From NCBI GenBank assembly GCA_900539175.1, contig UQAW01000087.1, forward strand, positions 1 through 13,738: a DNA stretch of 13,738 nt, read 5' to 3'. The notes under the pieces are model-generated. The model was not told the origin of the DNA, did no database searches, and saw only the letters and a program-made list of their open reading frames with translations. A program made the position numbers and the translations under genes. Shown one piece after another: positions 1 through 8,055 of this stretch; position 1 is the stretch's first letter; each line of letters starts with the position of its first letter. This DNA is from an uncultured Lachnospiraceae bacterium. Its GTDB lineage: Bacteria; Bacillota; Clostridia; Lachnospirales; Lachnospiraceae.

Positions 1-1056
1 TCTCTGGAAGAGTTTTTGATTAATTTTGAGAATACTGTGATTGTGGTATCCCATGACCGTTATTTCCTGAATAAGGTCTGTACCCACACAGCAGATATTG
101 ATTACGGCAAGATTCAGCTTTATGCCGGAAATTATGATTTCTGGTTCGAGTCCAGTCAGCTTCTGATTAAGCAGATGAAAGAGGCAAACCGGAAGAAGGA
201 AGAGAAGATTAAGGAATTACAGGAATTTATCAGCCGTTTCAGTGCCAATGCCTCCAAGAGCAAGCAGGCAACTTCCCGTAAACGTGCGTTGGAGAAGATT
301 CAGTTGGATGACATCAAACCGTCCAGCCGGAAATATCCTTATATCGATTTCCGTCCCAACCGTGAGATTGGAAATGAAGTGCTTCAGGTTGAAAATCTGA
401 CCAAGGTGATTGACGGGGAGGTGGTTCTGGATCATCTGACATTTACACTGGGAAGAGAAGATAAAGTGGCGTTTGTCGGTTCCAATGAGTTGGCAAAGAC
501 GACATTGTTTAAGATTCTGATGGGCGAGATGGAACCGGATGAGGGAACCTATAAATGGGGAATTACCACAAGCCAGACCTATTTCCCGAAAGATAATACG
601 AAGGAATTTGACAGTGATCTGACCATCGCAGACTGGCTGACACAATATTCCGAGATTAAGGATGTGACTTATGTCCGTGGTTTTCTGGGCCGTATGCTGT
701 TTGCCGGTGAGGATGGTGTCAAACGTGTCCGGGTATTGTCCGGTGGTGAGAAGGTGCGTTGTATGTTGTCGAAGATGATGATTTCCGGTGCCAATGTATT
801 GATTCTGGATGAGCCGACCAACCATTTGGATATGGAGTCGATCACTGCACTGAACAACGGATTGATTAAATTCCCGGGTGTAATTTTATTTGCATCCCAT
901 GATCATCAGTTTGTGGAGACAACGGCAAACCGTATTATGGAAATTGTTCCGGGCGGAGCTTTGATTGATAAAATTACAACATATGATGAGTATCTGGCAA
1001 GTGATGAGATGGCGAGAAAACGTCAGGTCTATACCATGACTGAGGAGGATAATTAG
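1..1056 (+). CDS. ABC-F family ATPase, YbiT-like (5' end missing)
   Basis: This is a soluble tandem ABC ATPase of the ABC-F class. These proteins bind the ribosome near the E site and act on translation rather than transport. The frame is open from base 1, so the true start and most of NBD1 lie upstream. Seen, numbering codons from base 1: the end of NBD1 with its H-loop (VVSHDRYF), the interdomain linker with the typical SRFSANASKSKQATSR stretch, then NBD2. NBD2 has an LSGGE signature (246-250), a Walker B/D-loop LILDEPTNHLD (D270, E271) and an H-loop histidine (H300). The linker and the C-terminal half resemble E. coli YbiT closely. Odd: the NBD2 Walker A reads GSNELAKTT (160-168), with E and A where two glycines are expected. 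No transmembrane segments are present. The coding end carries the ribosome binding site of the next gene, 2 nt away. Family assignment is sure; a role in housekeeping translation or in antibiotic protection cannot be told apart here. Confidence 0.93.
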   Translation, partial: SLEEFLINFENTVIVVSHDRYFLNKVCTHTADIDYGKIQLYAGNYDFWFESSQLLIKQMKEANRKKEEKIKELQEFISRFSANASKSKQATSRKRALEKIQLDDIKPSSRKYPYIDFRPNREIGNEVLQVENLTKVIDGEVVLDHLTFTLGREDKVAFVGSNELAKTTLFKILMGEMEPDEGTYKWGITTSQTYFPKDNTKEFDSDLTIADWLTQYSEIKDVTYVRGFLGRMLFAGEDGVKRVRVLSGGEKVRCMLSKMMISGANVLILDEPTNHLDMESITALNNGLIKFPGVILFASHDHQFVETTANRIMEIVPGGALIDKITTYDEYLASDEMARKRQVYTMTEEDN

Positions 1057-1058
1057 GC

Positions 1059-2015
1059 ATGAAAAGACCGATTTTAGTAATTATGGCGGCAGGTATGGGA
1101 AGCCGTTACGGTGGATTGAAGCAGATTGACCCGGTGGATGAGCAGGGTCATATCATCATGGATTTTTCCATCTATGATGCGGTGGCGGCAGGATTCCGGG
1201 AAGTGGTTTTTATCATTAAGCGGGAAAATGAGGCGGATTTCCGGGAAGCGATCGGGGATCGTCTGAGTAAATTTATCAAAGTACATTACGTTTTTCAGGA
1301 AGTGACAGATCTGCCGGAAGGTTATAAGGTTCCGGAGGGCAGAGTGAAGCCATGGGGAACCGGTCATGCGGTCTTAAGCTGTATTTATGTGCTGAACGAA
1401 GCTCCCTTTGCGGTGATTAATGCGGATGATTATTATGGTCGTCATGCATTTCAGCTGATTTATGATTATCTGACAGCGCATCAGGATGATGAGAAGTACC
1501 ATTATGCAATGGTTGGATATCGTCTGGGCAACACATTGACAGAGAATGGTCATGTGTCAAGAGGTGTCTGCCAGATTGATGAGCAGGGATATCTGAAAGA
1601 TATCTGTGAGCATACACATATAGAAAAGCGGGGAGAAGGGGCTGCTTTTACCGAGAACGATGGACAGACATGGCAGGAGATTTCTGTGGAAGATACCGTT
1701 TCCATGAATCTTTGGGGGTTCACGGACAGTTTTCTGGATGAATTGCAGAATCGGTTTACCAGATTTCTGGAGAAAGAAGTGGAGTCCAATCCTCTGAAAG
1801 CCGAATATTTTCTTCCTTCTGTGGTCAATCAGCTTCTGGAAGAGGGGAAAGCAGATGTTCAGGTGATGACTTCCCAGGATCGTTGGTATGGAGTGACTTA
1901 CAAGGAGGATAAGCCGGTGGTTGTGGAAGCAATCCGGAGAATGAAGGCGGAAGGACTCTATCCGGAGTATCTCTGGAAAGAAAATAAGCACATCCAGACG
2001 CTGGGAGGCATTTAA
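1059..2015 (+). CDS. Sugar-phosphate-type nucleotidyltransferase family protein
   Basis: A 318-aa cytosolic protein of the NTP_transferase (GT-A-like) family, which joins a nucleoside triphosphate to a phosphorylated sugar or similar acceptor with release of pyrophosphate. Seen: an N-terminal nucleotide-binding motif AAGMGSRYGGLKQ (residues 10-22, with G12, R16 and K21), a metal-binding NADDYYG motif (121-127), and a later VSMNLWGF segment typical of this subgroup. There is no C-terminal left-handed beta-helix, so it is not a GlmU or GlgC type. The ATG lies 2 nt after the ABC-F stop, with GAGGAGG inside the end of that gene, which suggests translational coupling. DUF1284 follows without a gap. 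The substrate cannot be read from the sequence, and no partner sugar kinase or glycosyltransferase is visible in the window. Family is sure, specific function unknown. Confidence 0.85.
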   Translation: MKRPILVIMAAGMGSRYGGLKQIDPVDEQGHIIMDFSIYDAVAAGFREVVFIIKRENEADFREAIGDRLSKFIKVHYVFQEVTDLPEGYKVPEGRVKPWGTGHAVLSCIYVLNEAPFAVINADDYYGRHAFQLIYDYLTAHQDDEKYHYAMVGYRLGNTLTENGHVSRGVCQIDEQGYLKDICEHTHIEKRGEGAAFTENDGQTWQEISVEDTVSMNLWGFTDSFLDELQNRFTRFLEKEVESNPLKAEYFLPSVVNQLLEEGKADVQVMTSQDRWYGVTYKEDKPVVVEAIRRMKAEGLYPEYLWKENKHIQTLGGI

Positions 2016-2402
2016 GTGCTGCGTCTTCGGCCGCATCATGGCATGTGTATCGCCAATTTTGTGGGCCGGGGATATGATGAAGTATTTACTGTCAATATGA
2101 ATCAGACGGCTGAGGCATTGAAAGCGGAGCCGCAGCAGGAAATTTGGCTGAAGGCAGGCGAAGATGTTCTGTGCTCCAGGTGTCCTCATTGTCAGGGTCA
2201 GTGTGTGACATTGGAAAAGGTACAGAAGTTGGATCAGGCGGTGCTGACGATTTGCGGACTGGAAGATGGAAGTACGGTCATTTGGCAGGAGTTTGAACAG
2301 ATGGTGAAAGAGAAGATTCTGGATAGCGGCAGGTTTGATCAGATTTGTTCGGTCTGCAGATGGTATGATTTCTGCAGCGGGATCATGGCCTGCAGAAGAT
2401 AG
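2016..2402 (+). CDS. DUF1284 domain-containing cysteine-rich protein
   Basis: A 128-aa small protein. The N-terminus LRLRPHHGMCIANFVGRGY is the hallmark of DUF1284, a family without an established function. Seen: cysteines at 11, 53, 56, 59 and 63 (CSRCPHCQGQC), 80, then 111, 114, 120 and 126 (CSVCRWYDFC plus a terminal Cys). Two such clusters suggest binding of iron-sulfur or zinc centres (inference). The start is GTG at 2016. No earlier start is possible, because the same frame is closed by the stop of the preceding gene at 2013-2015. GGGAGG at 2003-2008 gives a 7-nt spacing. Directly abutting the nucleotidyltransferase gene implies co-transcription and coupled translation. A terminator hairpin follows 13 nt later. 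It is probably cytosolic, since no signal peptide or membrane helix is seen. Confidence 0.82.
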   Translation: MLRLRPHHGMCIANFVGRGYDEVFTVNMNQTAEALKAEPQQEIWLKAGEDVLCSRCPHCQGQCVTLEKVQKLDQAVLTICGLEDGSTVIWQEFEQMVKEKILDSGRFDQICSVCRWYDFCSGIMACRR

Positions 2403-2415
2403 AAATTGTATTGGG

Positions 2416-2446
2416 GAAAACAGCGCAAAGATTTTGCGCTGTTTTC
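2416..2446 (+). terminator. Intrinsic terminator after DUF1284
   Basis: A perfect 14-bp inverted repeat (2416-2429 with 2433-2446) surrounds a 3-nt loop. The core is CAGCGCAAA/TTTGCGCTG, flanked by AAAA and TTTT that form the base of the stem and supply the U-rich 3' side. It lies 13 nt after the DUF1284 stop and 31 nt before sbcD, so it separates the two transcription units. Its A/T symmetry could also let it work on the other strand. Confidence 0.8.
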
Positions 2447-2477
2447 TGCTTAATGAAGAGGTTCGGAAAGGAATATT

Positions 2478-3620
2478 ATGAAACTGATGCATTTATCAGA
2501 TCTTCATATTGGGAAACGGGTCAATGAGTTTTCGATGATTGAAGATCAAAAATACATTCTTGCACAGATTTTGACAATTCTGGAACAAGAGCAGGTGGAT
2601 GGTGTCATCCTTGCCGGGGATATTTATGATAAGCCGGTTCCTCCAGTGGAAGCGGTGCAGGTGTTTGACGGATTTTTAACCAGATTGGCGGACCGGAAGA
2701 TTCCGGTCTTTGCGATCAGCGGAAATCATGATTCGGCGGAGCGGATTTCTTTTGGCGCTCACCTTATGAGCAGCCGCGGCGTGTATCTGTCCCGGGTGTA
2801 TGATGGAACGGTGGAAAAGATCAGCCTGACGGATTCTTATGGAGAAGTCTGTATTTATCTTCTGCCGTTCTTAAAGCCCGCTGCAGTACGTCATGTGTTT
2901 GAGGAGGCTGAGATCAGCAGTTATCAGGATGCGGTAAGGCTGGCAGTGCGTAAGCTTGAAGTAGATCCGGAAAAAAGAAATCTTTTGGTGGCTCATCAAT
3001 TTGTAACAGGTGCCAGTCGATGTGAATCGGAAGAAATCATTGTGGGCGGTCTGGATCAGGTGGATGCGTCTGTTTTTGAGGACTTTGATTACGTGGCGCT
3101 GGGGCATCTGCACAGTCCGCAGCATGTGGGGCGGGAGACAATCCGTTACTGCGGAACACCGCTGAAATATTCCTTTTCCGAGTCAGAACAGGAAAAATCG
3201 GTTACGATTGTGGAACTGAAGGAAAAGGGACAGATTGCCATCCGTAAGGTTCCTCTTGTACCGCTGCGTGATATGCGAAAAATACGCGGAACGTATCTGG
3301 AAGTTACGGCAAGATCTTTTTATGAAGGAACGAATACGGAGGATTATTTGCAGGTCACACTGACCGATGAGCAGGATATTCCGGATGGGATGCAGAAACT
3401 GCGTGTCATATATCCGAACATGATGCGCCTGGAATATGATAATCAGCGGACAAGAGAGAATAAGACGGTGAAAAGCGCAAAGTCTGTGGAGAAAAAATCA
3501 GAACTGGAATTGTTCGAAGAGTTTTTTGAGATACAAAATAACCAGCCTGTGAGTGAACAGCAGCGAAGGTTCGTTGAAAGGCTGATTCAGGAAATTCAGG
3601 AGAAAAGAATAGAGCAGTAA
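2478..3620 (+). CDS. sbcD: Exonuclease SbcCD, subunit D (Mre11-like nuclease)
   Basis: A 380-aa metallophosphoesterase nuclease subunit of the SbcCD (Mre11-Rad50) complex. The complex opens hairpins, trims blocked DNA ends and acts in double-strand break processing. The metal-binding motifs appear in order: SDLHIGK (D8, H10), GDIYDKP (D48), GNHD (N83, H84), a histidine in VAHQF (H173), and GHLH (H210, H212). All expected Mn2+ ligands are present, so catalysis should be intact. The C-terminal part is the cap and SbcC-interaction region. Length is normal for the family (E. coli about 400 aa). The start has a GAAAGGA-type ribosome binding site just upstream. sbcC follows after 18 nt, forming the usual sbcD-sbcC operon. 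No clear sigma-A promoter was found in the 31 nt after the upstream terminator, so the promoter may overlap that hairpin or lie inside DUF1284. Confidence 0.95.
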   Translation: MKLMHLSDLHIGKRVNEFSMIEDQKYILAQILTILEQEQVDGVILAGDIYDKPVPPVEAVQVFDGFLTRLADRKIPVFAISGNHDSAERISFGAHLMSSRGVYLSRVYDGTVEKISLTDSYGEVCIYLLPFLKPAAVRHVFEEAEISSYQDAVRLAVRKLEVDPEKRNLLVAHQFVTGASRCESEEIIVGGLDQVDASVFEDFDYVALGHLHSPQHVGRETIRYCGTPLKYSFSESEQEKSVTIVELKEKGQIAIRKVPLVPLRDMRKIRGTYLEVTARSFYEGTNTEDYLQVTLTDEQDIPDGMQKLRVIYPNMMRLEYDNQRTRENKTVKSAKSVEKKSELELFEEFFEIQNNQPVSEQQRRFVERLIQEIQEKRIEQ

Positions 3621-3638
3621 GGGAGGGCATGTGAAGAT

Positions 3639-6600
3639 ATGAAACCAAGGAAACTGGTCATCAGCGCTTTCGGACCTTACGCGGGGAGGATAGAGGTTGA
3701 TTTTGAAAAACTGGGAAGTCAGGGACTTTACCTGATTACCGGGGACACTGGAGCAGGCAAGACGACAATTTTTGATGCCATTACCTTTGCTTTATATGGA
3801 GAGGCCAGCGGTGAAGTGCGTCAGCCCGGTATGTTTCGGAGCAAGTATGCGAAGGCGGAAACACCTACCTTTGTGGAATTGACGTTTCTCTATCAGGGAA
3901 AAGCTTATACGGTGAACCGTAATCCGGAATATCTGCGGCCCAAAGGAAGAGGAACCGGATTTACCACGCAAAAAGGAGATGCCCGGCTGATCTATCCGGA
4001 CGGGCGGCAGCCAGTCACCAGATCCAGAGAGGTGACAAGGGCGGTCATGGAATTGATCGGATTGGATTATCAGCAGTTTACCCAGATTGCGATGATTGCT
4101 CAGGGTGACTTTCAAAAGCTTCTTTTTGCAGGTACGGCACAGCGCAGTGAGATCTTCCGGCAGATTTTTCATACAGGGTTGTATCAGGAACTGCAGAACA
4201 GACTGAAGGATGCTGTCAGAAAGCGGTGGAAAGATTACGATGAGATTCGAAGAAGTATCAATCAATACTTAAGCGGAGTGGTCTGTGAAGAGAATCCGGG
4301 GTTGGCGGTGGAGCTGGAAGAATTGAAAAAGACAAAGCTTGAGGGCAAGGTCGCAAGGGGACTGGAATTGTTGGAAGTTCTTCTTGCGCAGGATCAGAGT
4401 TCTTTGCAGGCAATGAACAGGCAGATTGAAGAGTTGGAGCAAAAGATTCAGGCGGAGGATCAACATTTAGGAAAAATCAGACGGAATCAGCAGCTCCGGG
4501 TAGAATTAGATAGGAATCAGCAGGTATTGAATGAACTTTTGCCGGAATTGGAACAGGCCAGGAATGCATGGGAGAAAGTGAAAGCAGCGTCTTTGGAAAG
4601 TGAGAAGCTATCTGAGCAGATACAGATCGGGCTGGAGAATCTGAGAACATTTCAAAAATTGGAGGAGGATCAGAAAAAGCGAAAAGAAAATGAAGTATGT
4701 ATCCAGGCCGATGTTTGTGTGAGAAGGGAAAAAGAAACACAGAAGCAGAAATTAGAACAACAGGTTTGGGAAGAAAAAAAATATCTGGATATGTTGAAAA
4801 CTGCGGGGGAGGAAAAGGAAAGACTGGCTTATCAAAAGGAACGGTTGGAACGCATCAGAAATGAATTGCATACGTTGCGGCAAAGCCGGACAGACTTGAA
4901 ATGCAGGCAGGAGAAGATTCGGAATCCTTTGGAACAAGAACAGAAGAAGGAAGAAACACTGTCCGTATCAATCGGAGAGCTTCAGATACAGATAGAATCC
5001 TTGCAGAATCAGGATGCTTTACTGGTTTCTTTGAAAAACAGACAGGAAAATCTGGAGAGGCAGAAAAACAGTCTGGAACAACACTGGAAAGATTGGGAGA
5101 CTGTGAAAAAAGAACAGGAAGAGCATGCCGGGAGAATGGCTGAAGTTTTAGAGCAGGAATCTGTTCTGAAGCATCAGCAGGAAGAATTGAGATGCAGGCT
5201 GGAGCAATTACAAAATGCCGGGGAGGAAGAGCTGATATGCCGGCATCAGGCAGAGAAACTGGAACACAGAATGCGGGAATTTACAGCGTTATCAGAAAAA
5301 CTTGTAGAGTCCCAAAAGGTTGCCCAGCAGTTAAAACAGGAGCATGAGGTTTTGCGCAAGAGGGAAGAACAGCAGCGGGCGCAGTATCAAATCCATCAGC
5401 AGACCTGGGAACAGATAAAAGACGCAGAACTTAAGATTTCTCGTCTGGAGCAGGAAAAGGCAGGATTGTCGGCGAGAAAAAGTCGTATCCAGATGTTGGA
5501 AAAGCTGGAACAGCAATTGCTTGTTCAGGAGTCCGAACGAAAGGAAAGACAGCGCAGATATGCAGAGATTTCTGAGAAAAAAACGTGTTTGCGGGTGGAG
5601 TATCATCAATTGGAGCAGGTATTTCTGGATGCACAGGCGGGAATGCTGGCGAAGCATTTAAAAGAGGGAATGATGTGTCCTGTCTGTGGTTCTGTGCATC
5701 ATCCGTTTTTGGCGGTACTGCCGGAAAAAGTGCCGGAAAAAGAAGAATTGGATGCCAAAAAAGAGGTGTTGTCTGTCACAGAAGCAGAGGCGGAACAGTT
5801 AAGTGCGAAGGTACAATACCAAAGCGAGCAGATGCAGAAGACAGAAGAAGAAATCAGAAAAGAAGGAGAAGAATTGTTCGGAACAGCCGAAAGCTATGAA
5901 ATCCAAAAGAGGGCAGAAGCAGAATTGGAAGTCCTGCTTATGGAAGAACAAAAGATGCTCCATGCAATTGAGGCGGCAGAACGTGAGAAGGTTCAGGAGC
6001 AGGAATTGCATCTGATTTTGCAGCGGGAAGAGAATCTTTTGCAGGATATACGGGAACAACTTCAGAAAAAGGGGCAGGAACTGGCTGCGGCGCAGGGGCT
6101 GGTGGAAGAAAAAGAGAGACAGTTAAAAAAAGTTGTCGCAGAATTGGAGGTTTCGTCGGATGATCTGCGGCAGAAGATTTCCATGTGGAGGAGAGAAGAG
6201 AATTTAATAAAAGAATCCCTGTTATTAGAAGAAATCAGGGAATCTCTTGCAGCTTACAGACAGAAGATGAGAATACAGTTGGAAAAAGCAGGAAGCAGGA
6301 GAAAGGAACAGGAGGCAGGGAATCTGGAAAAAAAGAAGCGGCAAAAACTTCTGGAAGATCTGGAAGAGAAAAAAAGGGAATTTCAGAAGGTCGTAGATTC
6401 CCTGAACGAGCGAAGGAAGCTGTTGGAAACCCAAATGTATAAAGAGACAGGGACGATTCTGGAATCAGCAGGAAAACAGGAGATATCAGAAAGTGAAAGC
6501 ACCCAAAATGGAGAAGATATCATACGGACTTCAGATGTCAGAGATGCGATATTCTGGTTGGAACAACAACTTTTCAAGGGAGCAGAGCAGCAGAAGAAAG

Positions 6601-7964
6601 CAGAGCAGGAAATCCGGAGGAGGGATCAATGCAGACAGGAGAAGGAGCAGCTGGAGTCTGTTTTTCTGAACTGCCGGCAGAGGATACAAAATCTGTCCAG
6701 TGAATTGGAAATTTTGAAGGACAGACAGAGGGAAGATGGAAATCAGATGATACGCTGGCTCAGACAGAAGGACATGCCCTGGGGAACACGTTATCAGGAT
6801 GCTGCTCAGATGACGGAGGAGGCCAGATATCTGGCGCTTGGTCAGGCAGAGGCGGAAGTAACAGAGGCGTTGGAAGGACTTTGGCCTGCAATTCGAAAGA
6901 ATCAGGAAAGGCTGAAGCAAAAAGAGCAGTTAGAACAGCAGATTCCCGCAAAGGAACTCCGGATGAAAGCATTGGAGGAGGAAATACGGCAGTCTGATCT
7001 TTTGTTAGCCCGTCTGAAAACAGAAAATAAAAAACTGGAAGAGCAGATTGGACAGGTGAGCAGAAGGTTAGGAGACAGCAGCAAAGAAGAGACAGAAGGA
7101 ATCATCGCTTTTTGTCAAAAGGAAAAAGTGAGACTGGAACAGGAGTACAGAAGAACAGAGCAGACTTATCAATTGTGCAGGACGAAGGAAACGAGCCTGC
7201 AGTCGGCAATCCAGACGCTGAAAAATCAGCTTCAGGATGCGGAAGAATTTTCAGAGGAGGCAGTTGCAGACAGGAAGCGGAAATGGTCCGTGGAAAAAGA
7301 AGAGATGACGCAGAAACGAACAGACCGATATGCGGCATACCGGAAAAATCAGGAAATCTATGAGAACGTCTGCGGAAGACAAAAGACCATGATAGAGGTG
7401 GAGAAAGAATATATCTGGGTAAAAGCGTTGTCGGACACAGCCAATGGAGCTCTGGGGGGGAAGCGGAAAATTGAACTGGAGACGTATATCCAGATGGCAT
7501 ATCTGGATCGGATTGTCCGGCGGGCAAATTTGCGGCTGATGACTATGAGCAGCGGTCAATATGAATTGAAGCGTCAGGAGGACGGAGATAACAAGAAAGA
7601 AAAAGCAGGTCTGGAACTCAACGTAATCGATCACTATAACGGGACAGAGCGAAGTGTCAAAACGTTATCAGGTGGTGAATCCTTTCAGGCATCCCTGTCT
7701 CTGGCACTTGGTCTTTCGGATGAAATCCAGTCGTATGCAGGCGGTATCCGTCTGGATTCCATGTTTGTGGATGAAGGCTTTGGTGCCCTGGACGAGGAGG
7801 CTTTAAATCAGGCGGTGAAAGCTCTGGGAAGCCTGACTGAGGGAAAACGTATGGTTGGAATCATTTCTCATGTATCAGAGTTGAAGGAGAGAATTGACAG
7901 GAAGATTATCGTAACAAAGAATAAGACCCGCCAGGAACCTGGCAGCAGTGTGAGGCTTGAGTAG
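3639..7964 (+). CDS. sbcC: Exonuclease SbcCD, subunit C (Rad50-like SMC ATPase)
   Basis: The 1441-aa ATPase and coiled-coil subunit of SbcCD. The ATPase is split at both ends of the chain and brought together by a folded-back coiled coil. Seen: N-lobe start MKPRKLVISAFGPYAG, Walker A GDTGAGKTT at about residues 36-44, and Q-loop region QIAMIAQGDFQKLL. Long Glu/Gln/Lys-rich coiled coils follow, with a zinc-hook CPVC at 680-683. The C-lobe has signature LSGGE (1343-1347) and Walker B FVDEGFGALDEE (D1378, E1379). The usual length is about 1000-1150 aa, so the arms are long, and the C-side arm is longer than the N-side arm. Breaks in heptad character occur near 933-968 (Ser/Thr/Asp-rich) and 1046-1083 (MPWG and LWPAIR). 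ATG 3639 is chosen from the family N-terminus; GGGAGG at 3621-3626 is a little distant. No frameshift is seen, and no terminator separates it from livJ. Confidence 0.95.
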   Translation: MKPRKLVISAFGPYAGRIEVDFEKLGSQGLYLITGDTGAGKTTIFDAITFALYGEASGEVRQPGMFRSKYAKAETPTFVELTFLYQGKAYTVNRNPEYLRPKGRGTGFTTQKGDARLIYPDGRQPVTRSREVTRAVMELIGLDYQQFTQIAMIAQGDFQKLLFAGTAQRSEIFRQIFHTGLYQELQNRLKDAVRKRWKDYDEIRRSINQYLSGVVCEENPGLAVELEELKKTKLEGKVARGLELLEVLLAQDQSSLQAMNRQIEELEQKIQAEDQHLGKIRRNQQLRVELDRNQQVLNELLPELEQARNAWEKVKAASLESEKLSEQIQIGLENLRTFQKLEEDQKKRKENEVCIQADVCVRREKETQKQKLEQQVWEEKKYLDMLKTAGEEKERLAYQKERLERIRNELHTLRQSRTDLKCRQEKIRNPLEQEQKKEETLSVSIGELQIQIESLQNQDALLVSLKNRQENLERQKNSLEQHWKDWETVKKEQEEHAGRMAEVLEQESVLKHQQEELRCRLEQLQNAGEEELICRHQAEKLEHRMREFTALSEKLVESQKVAQQLKQEHEVLRKREEQQRAQYQIHQQTWEQIKDAELKISRLEQEKAGLSARKSRIQMLEKLEQQLLVQESERKERQRRYAEISEKKTCLRVEYHQLEQVFLDAQAGMLAKHLKEGMMCPVCGSVHHPFLAVLPEKVPEKEELDAKKEVLSVTEAEAEQLSAKVQYQSEQMQKTEEEIRKEGEELFGTAESYEIQKRAEAELEVLLMEEQKMLHAIEAAEREKVQEQELHLILQREENLLQDIREQLQKKGQELAAAQGLVEEKERQLKKVVAELEVSSDDLRQKISMWRREENLIKESLLLEEIRESLAAYRQKMRIQLEKAGSRRKEQEAGNLEKKKRQKLLEDLEEKKREFQKVVDSLNERRKLLETQMYKETGTILESAGKQEISESESTQNGEDIIRTSDVRDAIFWLEQQLFKGAEQQKKAEQEIRRRDQCRQEKEQLESVFLNCRQRIQNLSSELEILKDRQREDGNQMIRWLRQKDMPWGTRYQDAAQMTEEARYLALGQAEAEVTEALEGLWPAIRKNQERLKQKEQLEQQIPAKELRMKALEEEIRQSDLLLARLKTENKKLEEQIGQVSRRLGDSSKEETEGIIAFCQKEKVRLEQEYRRTEQTYQLCRTKETSLQSAIQTLKNQLQDAEEFSEEAVADRKRKWSVEKEEMTQKRTDRYAAYRKNQEIYENVCGRQKTMIEVEKEYIWVKALSDTANGALGGKRKIELETYIQMAYLDRIVRRANLRLMTMSSGQYELKRQEDGDNKKEKAGLELNVIDHYNGTERSVKTLSGGESFQASLSLALGLSDEIQSYAGGIRLDSMFVDEGFGALDEEALNQAVKALGSLTEGKRMVGIISHVSELKERIDRKIIVTKNKTRQEPGSSVRLE

Positions 7965-7983
7965 GAATGATTGCGATTCTCCA

Positions 7984-8012
7984 TTGACAAACAAGGAGTT
8001 TAAGGGTAATAT
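7984..8012 (+). promoter_or_regulatory. Sigma-A-type promoter for livJ
   Basis: A perfect -35 TTGACA (7984-7989) and a -10 TAATAT (8007-8012) are separated by exactly 17 nt. The expected start of transcription is near 8018-8020, giving a leader of about 36 nt before livJ. It begins 20 nt after the sbcC stop. A tandem AGCAATAT repeat (8015-8030) lies over the expected start site and could be an operator or chance. This is the strongest promoter match noticed in the window. Confidence 0.75.
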
Positions 8013-8014
8013 TA

Positions 8015-8030
8015 AGCAATATAGCAATAT
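8015..8030 (+). repeat. Tandem AGCAATAT repeat at the livJ start site
   Basis: Two exact, adjacent copies of AGCAATAT (8015-8022 and 8023-8030) lie directly after the -10 box of the livJ promoter. The second copy runs into a CAATATTG palindrome (8025-8032). The position would suit a repressor site in the initial transcribed region. In AT-rich DNA this could easily be accidental, and no regulator gene is present in the window. Confidence 0.3.
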
Positions 8031-8055
8031 TGAGGTAAAAGTAGGAGGAAAGAAA

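Noticed and set aside
217..825. Minus-strand open frame of 202 codons opposite the ABC-F gene
   Set aside because: Fully inside a conserved ABC-F coding region; the product shows no family features.
1557..2492. Minus-strand open frame of 311 codons opposite the nucleotidyltransferase and DUF1284
   Set aside because: It lies across two well-supported + strand genes and the terminator, has low-complexity composition rich in His, Leu, Phe and Ser, and shows no recognisable motif.
7102..7527. Minus-strand open frames opposite the C-terminal part of sbcC, and several + strand shadow frames between 4901 and 7363
   Set aside because: sbcC is continuous and conserved at both ends. These frames are by-products of its Glu/Gln/Lys-rich codons.
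7930..7943. GCCAGGAACCTGGC hairpin at the end of sbcC as a terminator
   Set aside because: The stem is short, lies inside the coding region and has no T run after it.
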